From: an uncultured Bacteroidota bacterium
Lineage (GTDB): Bacteria > Bacteroidota > Bacteroidia > Chitinophagales > Chitinophagaceae
NCBI GenBank assembly: GCA_946479615.1
Contig: CAMLGR010000031.1
Coordinates: forward strand, 1-35,810
Direction: 5' to 3'
Length of the DNA stretch: 35,810 bases
Under the pieces are notes generated by a model. The model did not search any database, was not told the DNA's origin, and worked only from the letters and a program-made list of their open reading frames with translations. Position 1 is the first letter of the stretch. Each line of letters begins with the position of its first letter. The position numbers and the translations under genes are program-made. Shown piece by piece: positions 7,596 to 17,120 of the stretch.

Positions 7596-9386
7596 TCAGT
7601 TTTTTATAAACTGTAGCTGGCTGAAGTTAAATCCGCCTTTATCAGCGATCAGCCGGAGACGGTTGACCCCTTTCTGCAAACGGATGTTCTTTACTTCCAC
7701 CACTTTCCAACTGGTAGCGCCGCCTGTGTTAAGAACAGGCACAGCCGATGCTATGATTTTATTATTATTGGACAACGAGAATTTACCGGTGTCATTATTG
7801 CTGGCCACGGTTACCGCAATGGAATAAATACCCGGCACGGCTACATTCACCGTATACTGCACCCATTCACTGTCTTCTATACTGGAAATATAGTAACCGC
7901 TTGTACCGCGGGTATCTGATGCCTGTATATCCACCCCATCATTCCGGTAGGCCCTTCCGCGGTTGCCCGTTGATAATATCGGAGGTGTTACATACTGGTA
8001 CCGCGCCGTGTCCTTATCCATATAGGCATACCGGTTGCGACCCAGGTCATAATCAGCGGCGTTTACAATAGCGCCATTGCTGATAATGTGTTTTACAAAG
8101 GGTATTGTCTGGAAGGTGCTGACCTGCCGGATCATGGCATCGGTAACATCGCGGTGATAAATGTTGTTTTGCAGCTTGATGTTTTCCAGCCAATCATTCA
8201 ATGCCTGCTGCGCCTGGCTCTCCGATGGTTTGGGACCATTGTTCAGCCAGTAGTTCAACAACAACTGGTAAGAGGGCGTGACTTTAATTTCAAGGGGATT
8301 ATTCAATCCCATTTTTTTCAGTTGCCACCAGCACCAGCCTATATCTCTCGATTCTACCAGCCGGATAGCATCGGTGAACCAGGTGTTGGAGTTCTCACCC
8401 GATTCTCCCAGCCATAAAGGAACATTGTTCTCCTTCTGCAGATCGAGGAAATGCTGGATGCTGGCCTGTGTATTGAAGTTGCCATATTTGTGGAAGCTCA
8501 CGACAATGTTATCATCCCATAAAGGAAAGATTCCATTGTAATTATTCCCGAATCCATTGCCTTCAATGATAATGATATGTTTTTTATCGACTTCCCTGAT
8601 GGCCGCCGTGATCTCCATCATCAACTGGCGCAAAGGTCTGTTGAGTTTTTCCCTCGTGCCACGGGTATCAGTAGAATCTTCAAAACCCCAGTTGGGTTCA
8701 TTGATGATATCATATCCTCCTATTGAAGGATCATCCACATATCGTTCTGCCAGCTTTTTCCATAAAGCGATCATCTTTTTCTGATTCGCTTTGCTTTGCC
8801 ATAAAGACGGTTTGGAGGGATCACGATCGGAGATCGGCAGATCATTTCCCTGTCCGCCCGGTGTGGCATGCAGATCGAGAATAAGATACATGTTATTCGC
8901 CCTGCACCAGGAGAGCAGACTGTCAGTAAGTTCAAATCCTTTGTTGATCCAGGTGTTCTCACCGGCAACAGGTTCTTCCTCTACCGACAATGTATAAAGA
9001 CGATAATGCATCGGCAGGCGGATCGAGTTAAATCCCCAGGAAGCCAACGAATCGATATCTGCTTTGGTAGTATGATTAGCCAGCCATTCATTATAGAACT
9101 GTTCTGTTTTATCAGCTCCTACCAATGCTTCGATCTTTTCGCGGATGCGGTGTTGCGGGCCAATACTGCCCAACCGGAACATATATCCCTCCTGCAACAT
9201 CCAGCCACCCAGACCCATGCCACGGAGAATAACTGTTTTCCCTTTCCCATCTGCGATCACAGTTCCTCTTGCATGCAGGAAACCTGTTCCACTTTTAGCA
9301 GACGGCATTTTTGCATGCATAGCTGCCTGGGTAAACCCCATACAACCGCAGGCTAAAAAAATCAAACAAAAAAAATATCTTTTCAT
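7596..9386 (-). CDS. GH5-family glycosidase with C-terminal CBM6-like domain
   Basis: ATG 9386 is preferred (596 residues) over the TTG four codons upstream because it begins a normal signal peptide (MKRYFFCLIFLACGC, cut near residue 20). The GH5 barrel spans about residues 35-400. The acid/base Glu230 is in YDIINEPNW and the nucleophile Glu328 in LWLGESGEN; RLPMHYRL and LDLHATPGGQ are further family blocks. The last 160 residues (about 436-596) form a beta-sandwich with DIQASDTRG, SEWVQYTVNVA and GVNRLRLIADKGGFNF, typical of CBM6/35. GH5 enzymes cleave beta-linked glucans or mannans; a beta-glucan is favoured here because two GH30 genes precede it in the same operon (34-base gap). Confidence 0.9.
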   Translation of the reverse strand: MKRYFFCLIFLACGCMGFTQAAMHAKMPSAKSGTGFLHARGTVIADGKGKTVILRGMGLGGWMLQEGYMFRLGSIGPQHRIREKIEALVGADKTEQFYNEWLANHTTKADIDSLASWGFNSIRLPMHYRLYTLSVEEEPVAGENTWINKGFELTDSLLSWCRANNMYLILDLHATPGGQGNDLPISDRDPSKPSLWQSKANQKKMIALWKKLAERYVDDPSIGGYDIINEPNWGFEDSTDTRGTREKLNRPLRQLMMEITAAIREVDKKHIIIIEGNGFGNNYNGIFPLWDDNIVVSFHKYGNFNTQASIQHFLDLQKENNVPLWLGESGENSNTWFTDAIRLVESRDIGWCWWQLKKMGLNNPLEIKVTPSYQLLLNYWLNNGPKPSESQAQQALNDWLENIKLQNNIYHRDVTDAMIRQVSTFQTIPFVKHIISNGAIVNAADYDLGRNRYAYMDKDTARYQYVTPPILSTGNRGRAYRNDGVDIQASDTRGTSGYYISSIEDSEWVQYTVNVAVPGIYSIAVTVASNNDTGKFSLSNNNKIIASAVPVLNTGGATSWKVVEVKNIRLQKGVNRLRLIADKGGFNFSQLQFIKN

Positions 9387-9420
9387 GAGGGGCAACAATT
9401 AATATCAGGCTTACTCTCAA

Positions 9421-10854
9421 TTATTTTATAACGATGGTACTGATCGAATGCGGCAGGCTTTCCACCGGCGCTTTCATTCCTTTTACACAAATGCTGAACG
9501 GTATGCTTTTATCCGTGGTATTCATCACTACAACCGCCATACTATTATCTGTATTCAAGAAGGCCGTGGTCTGCAAGGTGCTGCGATTGGAAGAACTCAC
9601 TATACGTTTTGCCCCCGGTTTAATGAATTTTGAAAAATGCCCGATATAATAAAATGCATTGGTGTAAACGAGCTTTCCCGTACGCGTATCCGCATGCACG
9701 GGGGAAAAACAGAAGTTACCGGCATGATTGGGACCACCCTGCTCATCGAGTAAAATGTTCCAATCTGTCCAGGCCACCGTACCGTTATTGAAATCATTGA
9801 TCATGGAGTAACCATATTTCTCCCCGAGGGACCAATCACCGAGACGGTTCCAGTCAAATTTTTCCTGGCAACCTTCCGTGAACATGAGCTTCTTGCCAGG
9901 AAAAGATTCATTCACACGTTGCAGGTTATCGAATTGCATTTCGCCTCCTGTCCATGTTTCATACCAATGAAATCCCATTCCCCAGATGTATTTCGCAGCT
10001 TTCGCATCATTATACAATACACTGGCCCGTTGAAACATCAGGTCGCGGTTATGATCCCAGGCAATTAATTTTTTCGAGGACAGACCTTCACGCGCCAGTG
10101 TTGGCCCCAGGTATTCTTTGATAAAATCTCTTTCTTCTTCTGCGGTGAAGACACAGGATTCCCAGCGTTGCACAGCCATTGGTTCGTTTTGTACACTAAG
10201 ACCCCAAACCGGCATGCCCATTTTTTCATAGGCCCTGATAAATTTCACATAATAGTTGGCCCATGCCTGGCGCAAAGCAGGTTTCAGTTTTCCTCCCTGC
10301 AAGACGCTGTTGTTATCTTTCATCCAGGCGGGTGGGCTCCAGGGGCTGACGAATAAGTTCAGTTTGCCACCCGCTGCCTGCATTGCTTTTTTGATCAGGG
10401 GGATTTTATATGTCTCATCATGTTTGACGGAAAATGTCCGCAGGGAAGTGTCGTTGTCGGCTATATAAGTATAGGAATCACTGGAAAAATCGCAGCTATT
10501 GATATTGGTTCTTACAATACTATAACCGATCCCCTTTTTTTTATCATAATAAGCCGTGAGTAATTCCTGCTGCTGTTCTTTGGGAAGTCTGGCAAAGGTT
10601 TCTGCCGAAGCATCGGTAATCGCACCGCCTATCCCTATGAATTGCTGAAATGTTTTGGATGCGTCGACAAATACACAAGGTTCTTTTTCCAATGGTTGCG
10701 AGAAAGGAGCAAAAACCGGTTGCGCAGTTTCCTTTATTCGTGCACCTGTTGCCTTGTCGGTAGTATATACGATCGCTGAAACATTTGCTTTCTGTGCCTG
10801 GCTACCAGTTCCGAGAAGTAATACTAAATAAAATACGATCTCTGCTTTTTTCAT
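9421..10854 (-). CDS. GH30 glycosidase (glucosylceramidase/beta-glucanase type)
   Basis: The product is 477 residues with a signal peptide cut near residue 20 (GTGSQA). The GH30 landmarks are in order: GIGGAITDASAETF at about 74-87, FVSPWSPPAWMKDN at 168-181, acid/base Glu224 in SVQNEPMAVQRWESC, AWDHNRD at 265-271 and nucleophile Glu327 in LMFTEGCQ. A short beta-sandwich ends the protein, as in the family. The QRWESC sequence after the acid/base looks more like subfamily 1 than subfamily 3; that is from memory. It is the middle gene of the GH30-GH30-GH5 operon. Retaining cleavage of a beta-glucoside is expected; the linkage is not certain. Confidence 0.92.
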   Translation of the reverse strand: MKKAEIVFYLVLLLGTGSQAQKANVSAIVYTTDKATGARIKETAQPVFAPFSQPLEKEPCVFVDASKTFQQFIGIGGAITDASAETFARLPKEQQQELLTAYYDKKKGIGYSIVRTNINSCDFSSDSYTYIADNDTSLRTFSVKHDETYKIPLIKKAMQAAGGKLNLFVSPWSPPAWMKDNNSVLQGGKLKPALRQAWANYYVKFIRAYEKMGMPVWGLSVQNEPMAVQRWESCVFTAEEERDFIKEYLGPTLAREGLSSKKLIAWDHNRDLMFQRASVLYNDAKAAKYIWGMGFHWYETWTGGEMQFDNLQRVNESFPGKKLMFTEGCQEKFDWNRLGDWSLGEKYGYSMINDFNNGTVAWTDWNILLDEQGGPNHAGNFCFSPVHADTRTGKLVYTNAFYYIGHFSKFIKPGAKRIVSSSNRSTLQTTAFLNTDNSMAVVVMNTTDKSIPFSICVKGMKAPVESLPHSISTIVIK

Positions 10855-10917
10855 GCTGACTATACTTATTATTTATAACTGCTGATAAGACGGGATAAAA
10901 CGATTCTTCATGCGCTG

Positions 10918-12390
10918 TTACCAGACAAACGTGCCTGCTGCACCTGCATCCAGTTGCGTGGTTACCATTTTACCATTGAACCGGATATGAAATGTTTCTA
11001 CCGAATTTTTCTTATTCAATACGATCAATACTTTTTGTCCCTGTGGATTTTTGAAGGCTACATTTACCAATGTGCCAGCACTGTTTGAACCGATGCGTAC
11101 CGATCCTGGTCTCACAAATTTTGACGCATGCGCGATGATATAATACGCCACGTTACGACTGGCTACACCACTACCAATGGTAATAGCACCGAGGCAACGA
11201 TCGCAACCACCCGGTGTATGCGGGTTGTATAAAGGATCGGAAGCAAGATTCCATTCAAGTGCATTGCGGCTCCAGTTGCGTGTAGCGCCAATGATCACAT
11301 TTTCGATATGCCAGGAAAGATTGCCACCAAAATCGGCAGGGCCACCTACCCATTGCTCCGTAAAATAAAGTCCCTTGTCAGGATGTGCATTATGCACTTC
11401 CGTCAAAGCGGTGATGCTTCCATTGTATAAATGAAAAGCCGATCCATCTACAAATGCTTTGGCAGCAGGATCGTTCAATATCGTGATCGGGTAAGAAGGA
11501 CGGTCACAGTTATGATCCCATACAATGATCTTCGTCGTTACCCCTGCGGCCTGGAATGCCGGGCCCAAACTTTTCTTAATAAAATTCGCCTGCGCTGTAT
11601 CTACCATGACCATGCTTGGATTATTGCCTCCATGCATGGGTTCGTTTTGCGGGGTGATGGCATCGATGGTAATGCCCTCCGCTTTCATCGCCTGTATGTA
11701 TTTTACAAAATACTTTGCATATACATCATAGTATTCGGGTTTTAAACTTCCTCCCACAAATGCCTGGCCGGTCTTCATCCATACCGGTGCCGACCAGGGC
11801 GATCCCAGGATCTTGATAGCAGGATTCAATGCAATGATCTTTTTTAATACTGGTATCAGATCGGTCTTTTCGATATCGATACTAAAATGATCGAGGTTGA
11901 TATCTGTTTGTCCACCCGGTACATCATCATAAGTAAATGTAGTGCTGCTCAGATCAGAAGCGCCGATACTGATACGCAGATAACTAACACCGATATTGGT
12001 GCTGTCCCAGTCAAAAAGATTTTTCAGTAACTCATCTTTCTGAGTAGCGGGCAAACTATTGATGAGAGTAGCGCTTCCACCGGTCAGGGTATATCCGAAT
12101 CCATCAATAGACTGGTAGGTCTGGGTAGTATCCACATCGATGACCGGGTAAGAAGCTGTGCCGCTCGTGAATGAAAGACTAACATTCTGTTTTTTGAAAA
12201 GAGAAAGCTGGTCAGCCGTGGTCAGGTAGAATTGCATATCCGAAGCAGCCGTTACCGGGGGCGGAACAACCGGCGGTGTGCCAGGCCCGGGATCGGATCC
12301 ATTGTCTTTCTTTTTACAGGCCATGATGATAATGAGCAGCAAAAAGGCACCCGAGATAATGCGGAGAAATTTCTGATATTTTCTTTTCAT
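10918..12390 (-). CDS. GH30 lipoprotein, probable beta-1,6-glucanase
   Basis: The product is 490 residues, a lipoprotein (Cys25 in IIIMACKKK) with a Pro-rich linker at 34-46, suited to the outer surface. GH30 features include DGFGYTLTGGSA at 96-107, GSPWSAPVWMK at 196-206, acid/base Glu250 in TPQNEPMHGGNNPSM, IVWDHNCD and nucleophile Glu345 in LYFTEQWVGG. The TPQNEP...NPSM stretch resembles GH30 subfamily 3 beta-1,6-glucanases of gut Bacteroides. It is the first gene of the operon; the next starts 63 bases downstream. Its promoter should lie in the 337 bases upstream. A pustulan-like fungal beta-1,6-glucan is the most likely substrate. Confidence 0.9.
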   Translation of the reverse strand: MKRKYQKFLRIISGAFLLLIIIMACKKKDNGSDPGPGTPPVVPPPVTAASDMQFYLTTADQLSLFKKQNVSLSFTSGTASYPVIDVDTTQTYQSIDGFGYTLTGGSATLINSLPATQKDELLKNLFDWDSTNIGVSYLRISIGASDLSSTTFTYDDVPGGQTDINLDHFSIDIEKTDLIPVLKKIIALNPAIKILGSPWSAPVWMKTGQAFVGGSLKPEYYDVYAKYFVKYIQAMKAEGITIDAITPQNEPMHGGNNPSMVMVDTAQANFIKKSLGPAFQAAGVTTKIIVWDHNCDRPSYPITILNDPAAKAFVDGSAFHLYNGSITALTEVHNAHPDKGLYFTEQWVGGPADFGGNLSWHIENVIIGATRNWSRNALEWNLASDPLYNPHTPGGCDRCLGAITIGSGVASRNVAYYIIAHASKFVRPGSVRIGSNSAGTLVNVAFKNPQGQKVLIVLNKKNSVETFHIRFNGKMVTTQLDAGAAGTFVW

Positions 12391-12727
12391 GTGGTTGCTT
12401 TTATCCGGGCATTACTACCTGGAAATGTTTTGACGTTTTTTTGGCTGATGTTGGGTGCAGTTCGTCATGAACCTGGGATTTCATTGACAAAAACAGCGCA
12501 TAGCGCATCGGCAATGAATAATTGTGTTGTTTTTCGGGAATTTCGCCTTTTGCTGAAGCACAAAATCCCTGGCTCAAAATCGTTATCACTAAGAAGGGTT
12601 TAGCCCTCCTAAGCTATGATGCAAAGTCATTTATAAAGCAAAATGGGCTACGCTATTGCTACGTCAGCTCTTATAAATTTTCGTCTCTGTCAAATTAGCA
12701 TACAAGCAGGTATAAGAATCGTCCAAT
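12391..12727. other. Intergenic region upstream of the GH30 operon
   Basis: No gene is supported in these 337 bases. The region should carry the promoter of the GH30-GH30-GH5 operon and the end of the regulator transcript. I find no TAnnTTTG on the minus strand and no clear terminator. A short palindrome AGGG-TTTAG-CCCT lies at 12595-12607. A minus-strand frame of 62 codons here starts at GTG and resembles nothing known. Confidence 0.5.
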
Positions 12728-15700
12728 CTACGCCGGTTGGGATGTGTTGTCAGTCCTATCAGGGTTATCATTCCCGATCGAAGCCAGGAAATCAAACAGG
12801 CTGATCTCATTGGGCAGGTCCAGTTTTTTCCGCAACCGGTAACGGCTGCTTTCCACGCCCCGGATCGAAAGGTTAAGCAGGTCGGCAATTTCCTTGGTAG
12901 AAAGATTCAGCCGCAGGTAGGCGCAGAGCCGGAAATCGGTGGGGGTGAGCTGGGGGAAATTCTCTTTTAATATTTTCAGGAAGTCATTGTTGACCCTGTC
13001 AAAGTACAGCGAGAACCGTTCCCAGTCGTCATGAATATCCAGTTGTTCGTTGATGATCTTGAGTATGCGCCGCAGGTTTTTGGTCTTTTTCTCGGCATCG
13101 GGTTCCTGCTGCACTTTAATGATCTCTTCCTTGATCTTGTTCAGCATTTCCCTTTTCTGCAGGAGGGTCATGGTATTGGAAGCCAGTTCTGCATGGTTGT
13201 GCTCCACTTCAGCCTCCAGCTTTTTGTTTTTTAACCCGATGATCTCTTTTTCGTTCTTCTCTATTTCCAGTTGGTGCTGGTACAATAATCTTTTTTGTTC
13301 TTCTTCAAATTCTTCCTGCTGTTTCTTCAACTTATTGTTATGCTGAATCTGGTATTTTCTTTTCTGACGTTTATAAAAGAAATAAATGATGGCTGTCGCC
13401 AATAACAGGTATAAAAAATAAGCGATATAGGTCCTGTACCAGGGTGGTGAAACCGTAAATGAGAACCGGCTTACAGGGGATTGATTACCGATATTATTCC
13501 GGGCTTTTAATTCAAACACATAATCTCCTGCCGGCAGATTGGTATATGATCTTTCTGTTTTCTTCGACCATTCCGACCATTCTTCTTCATATCCTTTAAG
13601 ACGGCAACTGTATTCTATAATGCCACCGAAATAAGGAGATGAAAATTCGAAATGCAGGGAGTTCCATTGGTAATTGATATTATCCCTGAAGTTATAGGTG
13701 TCTCCTGCCAGTAAAGAATCGGACGCTGAAAGATAACCGCCAAATAAAGTACTATCGCGGCGATGAAAAGCAGTGACTGTTCTTAATAATGCTTTTAACC
13801 GGTGATCGGTGAGTTTGTATTTTTCATAATCGATATGATAGAAACCGATCTCCCCTCCTATCAGAATATTGTTTTCATTGATCGGGTAAATAAATTCTTC
13901 GTCATTGCCCAATACACTATTATTGAGTTCAGAGAAATAAATGATGGATGGATTATCCGGTTCGGAAAGATCGACCACACCCGGTTTTTTATCCTGTATG
14001 AACCAGAGGTTGCCATGAGAATCTTCGCGCAGGTAAGAAATAAAACTGTTGTGAAATAATTTGTTCAGGTAAGCTGATTCCTTGAAATCGTCGATGGTCC
14101 TGTCGTATTCAAATATTCCTTTCCTTGTCACCAGTACGATCTTGTTACGGATTTTAAACAGGTGATTATGCCCCGAGGATAAAATATTATGTACGTCTTT
14201 ATACGGCTTGTTCACCGGCAAGCCTGCTGCATCAAAAGAAATCCGGTACAATCCCTGGTAAGGATGCACAACCCAGATATCATTATCAACAATCACCATG
14301 AATTTGGCGGATTCAAAAAGCGTATGCTCACGGGGGTTGACCAATTTTCCATTTATATAACGATAGAGATTCACTCCATTGTAAGTTCCCGCCAATACCA
14401 ATGGTGCAGGCTGCTGACTACCCAATGGCTGAAAGTACCAGAAGCCGGTAGTGGTATCCAGCGGGATGGCATTTCCTCCGTTGATAATAAATGAGCCTTC
14501 ATTATGTCCCATGATGAGCTGGTTGTTCGCTATGGAAAGTCCCCATACGATACCATTGCTGTTTTTGACCAGCTTAAATTCACCCTGCAATCCGCCCATA
14601 TCATTATCCGGTGGTAATGTCAGGCTGTATAACCCGATACCCGTTCCTATGTACAACTGGTTATTATATACCATAGCTGCATAGCCGGGACTTTTATTTT
14701 CATGACTGGGGATGATATGATTGATATGGTTATTGCGAACCACCAGATCAATTCCATTGTCAAGGCCCAGCCAGATGTTTTTATCCTTATCGGCATAGAC
14801 CGTATTGATGCTATTGGTCTGCAAACCCTCACTCTTGGTGATATGCTGAACTATTTCTCCATTGGTATTGATAACAAAATATCCATTGAGCTTGGTAGCA
14901 ATAGCAGTAAACCCTGTATCGATAAAACAGGAAGAATAAATCGTATGCGGAATGATCGCATTGATCGAAGGAGTTTCAAATTTTCTGACACTCCCTCCTT
15001 CCACGAGATAAACACCTGATTTGAGTGTAGTGATCAGTGTTTTTTCTTTTCCAAAATCCGTCGTAGATCTGATAGCCACTTTATCTTTTGAAAAATCATA
15101 CTCACTGGGAAAGGGTACCCATTGACCGTTTTTAAAAAGCATTAATCCATTCTCATACTGTTGGGCGATCAGCATATCCCTGCTCACACCCAGGAATCCC
15201 CAGTTGGCACTCTTGAAAGCAGCGATCTTACCGCCATAGTAGCGGAACACTCTTTTATTGGAATGAAAGAAAATCTCTTTTCCAAAACGCATCACGTGCC
15301 ATACATCACTGAATTCTTCTTCGCCTTTGGGAATGAGTTGCCGCAATGACTGATAGGATAGTTTTCCTTTCTTATCAAAAAAGAAATACCCGATCTCCTG
15401 TTGCCCGCCTACATAAATGGTATCGTTGACAACTGCCAATGAACGCACAATACTCTTATTGGGTAATGAATAGATCTTCCAGTAAGTACCATCAAATACA
15501 AGAAGACCATCATCATTCGCAAAATATAAAAGTCCCCTGCTATCCTGTGCAATAACACGGTTCTGGTTACCGGCCTCGTATACTTTTTTAGGAAAGTTGA
15601 CGATCTCAGGTATTAAAACGGCATCCTGTGAGAGAACAGGCTGGCAATAAAATATCCCCATCGCCAGTACACAGGCTATTTTACGCATGCCTGCGTTTAT

Positions 15701-15733
15701 CATTTTATAACATAAAAGATTCACATTCTTCAT
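12728..15733 (-). CDS. Membrane-spanning triple-tyrosine sensor with cytoplasmic LuxR-type HTH
   Basis: The start is taken at ATG 15733 (1001 residues), eight bases after the cytochrome stop; ATG 15688 would leave a tidier signal peptide (MRKIACVLAMGIF), and an upstream start at 15775 would overlap the cytochrome. After the signal comes a long seven-bladed-propeller-type region with repeats such as KNIWLGLDNGIDLV and NLWFIQDKKPGVV (about 40-640). A Y_Y_Y domain follows, then a membrane helix at about 769-787, a charged coiled coil (about 790-875) and a LuxR/GerE HTH at about 929-973 (LTPTDFRLC...LSTKEIADLLNLS). There is no histidine-kinase or receiver domain. A glycan- or redox-sensing regulator that acts directly from the membrane is expected. 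Confidence 0.88.
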   Translation of the reverse strand: MKNVNLLCYKMINAGMRKIACVLAMGIFYCQPVLSQDAVLIPEIVNFPKKVYEAGNQNRVIAQDSRGLLYFANDDGLLVFDGTYWKIYSLPNKSIVRSLAVVNDTIYVGGQQEIGYFFFDKKGKLSYQSLRQLIPKGEEEFSDVWHVMRFGKEIFFHSNKRVFRYYGGKIAAFKSANWGFLGVSRDMLIAQQYENGLMLFKNGQWVPFPSEYDFSKDKVAIRSTTDFGKEKTLITTLKSGVYLVEGGSVRKFETPSINAIIPHTIYSSCFIDTGFTAIATKLNGYFVINTNGEIVQHITKSEGLQTNSINTVYADKDKNIWLGLDNGIDLVVRNNHINHIIPSHENKSPGYAAMVYNNQLYIGTGIGLYSLTLPPDNDMGGLQGEFKLVKNSNGIVWGLSIANNQLIMGHNEGSFIINGGNAIPLDTTTGFWYFQPLGSQQPAPLVLAGTYNGVNLYRYINGKLVNPREHTLFESAKFMVIVDNDIWVVHPYQGLYRISFDAAGLPVNKPYKDVHNILSSGHNHLFKIRNKIVLVTRKGIFEYDRTIDDFKESAYLNKLFHNSFISYLREDSHGNLWFIQDKKPGVVDLSEPDNPSIIYFSELNNSVLGNDEEFIYPINENNILIGGEIGFYHIDYEKYKLTDHRLKALLRTVTAFHRRDSTLFGGYLSASDSLLAGDTYNFRDNINYQWNSLHFEFSSPYFGGIIEYSCRLKGYEEEWSEWSKKTERSYTNLPAGDYVFELKARNNIGNQSPVSRFSFTVSPPWYRTYIAYFLYLLLATAIIYFFYKRQKRKYQIQHNNKLKKQQEEFEEEQKRLLYQHQLEIEKNEKEIIGLKNKKLEAEVEHNHAELASNTMTLLQKREMLNKIKEEIIKVQQEPDAEKKTKNLRRILKIINEQLDIHDDWERFSLYFDRVNNDFLKILKENFPQLTPTDFRLCAYLRLNLSTKEIADLLNLSIRGVESSRYRLRKKLDLPNEISLFDFLASIGNDNPDRTDNTSQPA

Positions 15734-15740
15734 CACACTA

Positions 15741-16883
15741 TCAGAATTTAATTCCTTTATCCGTATCCTGTTCATACACCGCGATCCGGTGGGTTCTTAA
15801 AAAATAAGGTATTTGTTTTAAAGCGGTGCCGCTGTTAAAGAAAATCGTTTTCGATTGGAGCAAAGGCATATGACAATCGATACAATTCTTACTGACCAGC
15901 CCTGCTGCATGGCTGCTGCCATCGCTCTGTTTCAACATGGTCGCCGCATGAGCAGATTGCTGGTGGCAGTTCATACATTTTGAAATGAACACGGACATCT
16001 TAGTATCGCTTGCTTCGTGGGCATCGTGACAGGAGTTACAGGTCATATTCGATTGAAGAAAACATTGACTGGCCTGCAATAATTGCATTTGTTTGCCATG
16101 TACATCCGGCTCTTTTTTTCCTGAATCGAAATCGGGAAAATAAAAATCAGATAAGGTGTCACCCGGCATAAAAGCAAAAAGAGAACGCAGGGAAGCCTGG
16201 TCATTACCGGAATGACAGGTGGCGCATACATCCAGTTGCTGCTGGCGGGTCAATGATTTGATGGAAGTGATATACATCGCTTTTTTTACCGATGGTCTTT
16301 CCGTGTGAAACTCCACGTGCTGTGCAGCGGGACCATGACAGCGTTCGCAATCAATTCCATAAATAACACTGCTCCTGTCAAACTTTTCGTCTACATCGAG
16401 CGAGCCTGATTGTACAAATTCTTTATTGATATAGGTAGAATGACATTCAAGACAACGGCCTTCGATGATCCTGTCAAAATAAGCGCGTTTAGCCGGGAAG
16501 CCCGGGCTATTGGCCCAGACATTCATACTGGTAAAATAAGTAAGCGGCAACTGGTATAACTTATCTCCTTTCCAATACCCATAGGTTTGCGCTTTTTCAG
16601 CAGAGCCAAAAGCCATATCGAAGGGTGCAGCTCTTGTTTCTTTCCCGTTCACAAATGATGACTGGTAATAGGAACCATTTTTTTCTTCCATGCCGATCGA
16701 ACTGGAATCAGGAAAATAAAAATTATGAAAGGCCGCCATTCTTGCTTTGAGACTATCGTTATTGATCGCAGAAGATGTTTTATAATGATTGTTATGTACA
16801 TAAGAATTGGCAATATCCTTATGACAGGTCATGCAGGTCTTTGATCCTGCATACAGTTTACCCCGCGGATCGTTCCCGGTCAC
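15741..16883 (-). CDS. Seven-heme cytochrome c
   Basis: Seven CxxCH motifs are present in 380 residues counted from GTG 16883: CMTCH 17-21, CLECH 144-148, CERCH 179-183, CATCH 220-224, CNSCH 282-286, CMNCH 303-307 and CIDCH 334-338. The layout resembles the cytochrome c554/NrfA-related multiheme fold. The coding frame continues upstream of the GTG through a hydrophobic stretch (KIIFVTSLLIITIVFFSRC), which looks like the true signal or anchor. That part has no ATG, GTG or TTG; the first upstream candidates are CTG at 16967 and ATT at 16985, before a stop at 16986-16988. The annotated start is therefore the first canonical one, not a confident one. It should work in the periplasm or on the outer membrane in electron transfer, and it is probably co-transcribed with the regulator. 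Confidence 0.85.
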   Translation of the reverse strand: MTGNDPRGKLYAGSKTCMTCHKDIANSYVHNNHYKTSSAINNDSLKARMAAFHNFYFPDSSSIGMEEKNGSYYQSSFVNGKETRAAPFDMAFGSAEKAQTYGYWKGDKLYQLPLTYFTSMNVWANSPGFPAKRAYFDRIIEGRCLECHSTYINKEFVQSGSLDVDEKFDRSSVIYGIDCERCHGPAAQHVEFHTERPSVKKAMYITSIKSLTRQQQLDVCATCHSGNDQASLRSLFAFMPGDTLSDFYFPDFDSGKKEPDVHGKQMQLLQASQCFLQSNMTCNSCHDAHEASDTKMSVFISKCMNCHQQSAHAATMLKQSDGSSHAAGLVSKNCIDCHMPLLQSKTIFFNSGTALKQIPYFLRTHRIAVYEQDTDKGIKF

Positions 16884-16979
16884 TGCCTCATTCCGATAGC
16901 ACCTGGAGAAGAAGACTATCGTTATGATCAGCAGGCTTGTTACGAATATGATTTTTGACTGTTGCAGACGATAAAAATT

Positions 16980-17105
16980 AAGAATTTAGAATTATGAATT
17001 ATGAATGACATAGTCAATGGTCAATAATGAATAGTGAATAATAAGGCATCCATTCATAATTTTAAATTTTTAATTCATAAATTCTTTCTATTCACCATTG
17101 ACCAT
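16980..17105. repeat. AT-rich nested inverted-repeat element
   Basis: Left arm 16980-17007 (AAGAATTTAGAATTATGAAT...) is an imperfect inverted match to 17051-17086. A second pair is 17010-17026 against 17089-17105 (15 of 17 positions complementary; core GTCAATGGT). The element has no coding capacity and ends where the open frame of the cytochrome begins. It looks like a small palindromic or MITE-like element, but no target-site duplication or transposase is visible. Confidence 0.7.
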
Positions 17106-17120
17106 CCCCGCCCTAAATCT

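Noticed and set aside
12401..12589. Minus-strand 62-codon frame just upstream of the GH30 operon
   Set aside because: It starts with GTG, has no recognisable domain or composition, and lies where the promoter is expected.
15733..15775. Regulator start at 15775
   Set aside because: It would overlap the cytochrome gene by 35 bases and add a charged N-terminus ahead of the signal segment; ATG 15733 or 15688 fits better.
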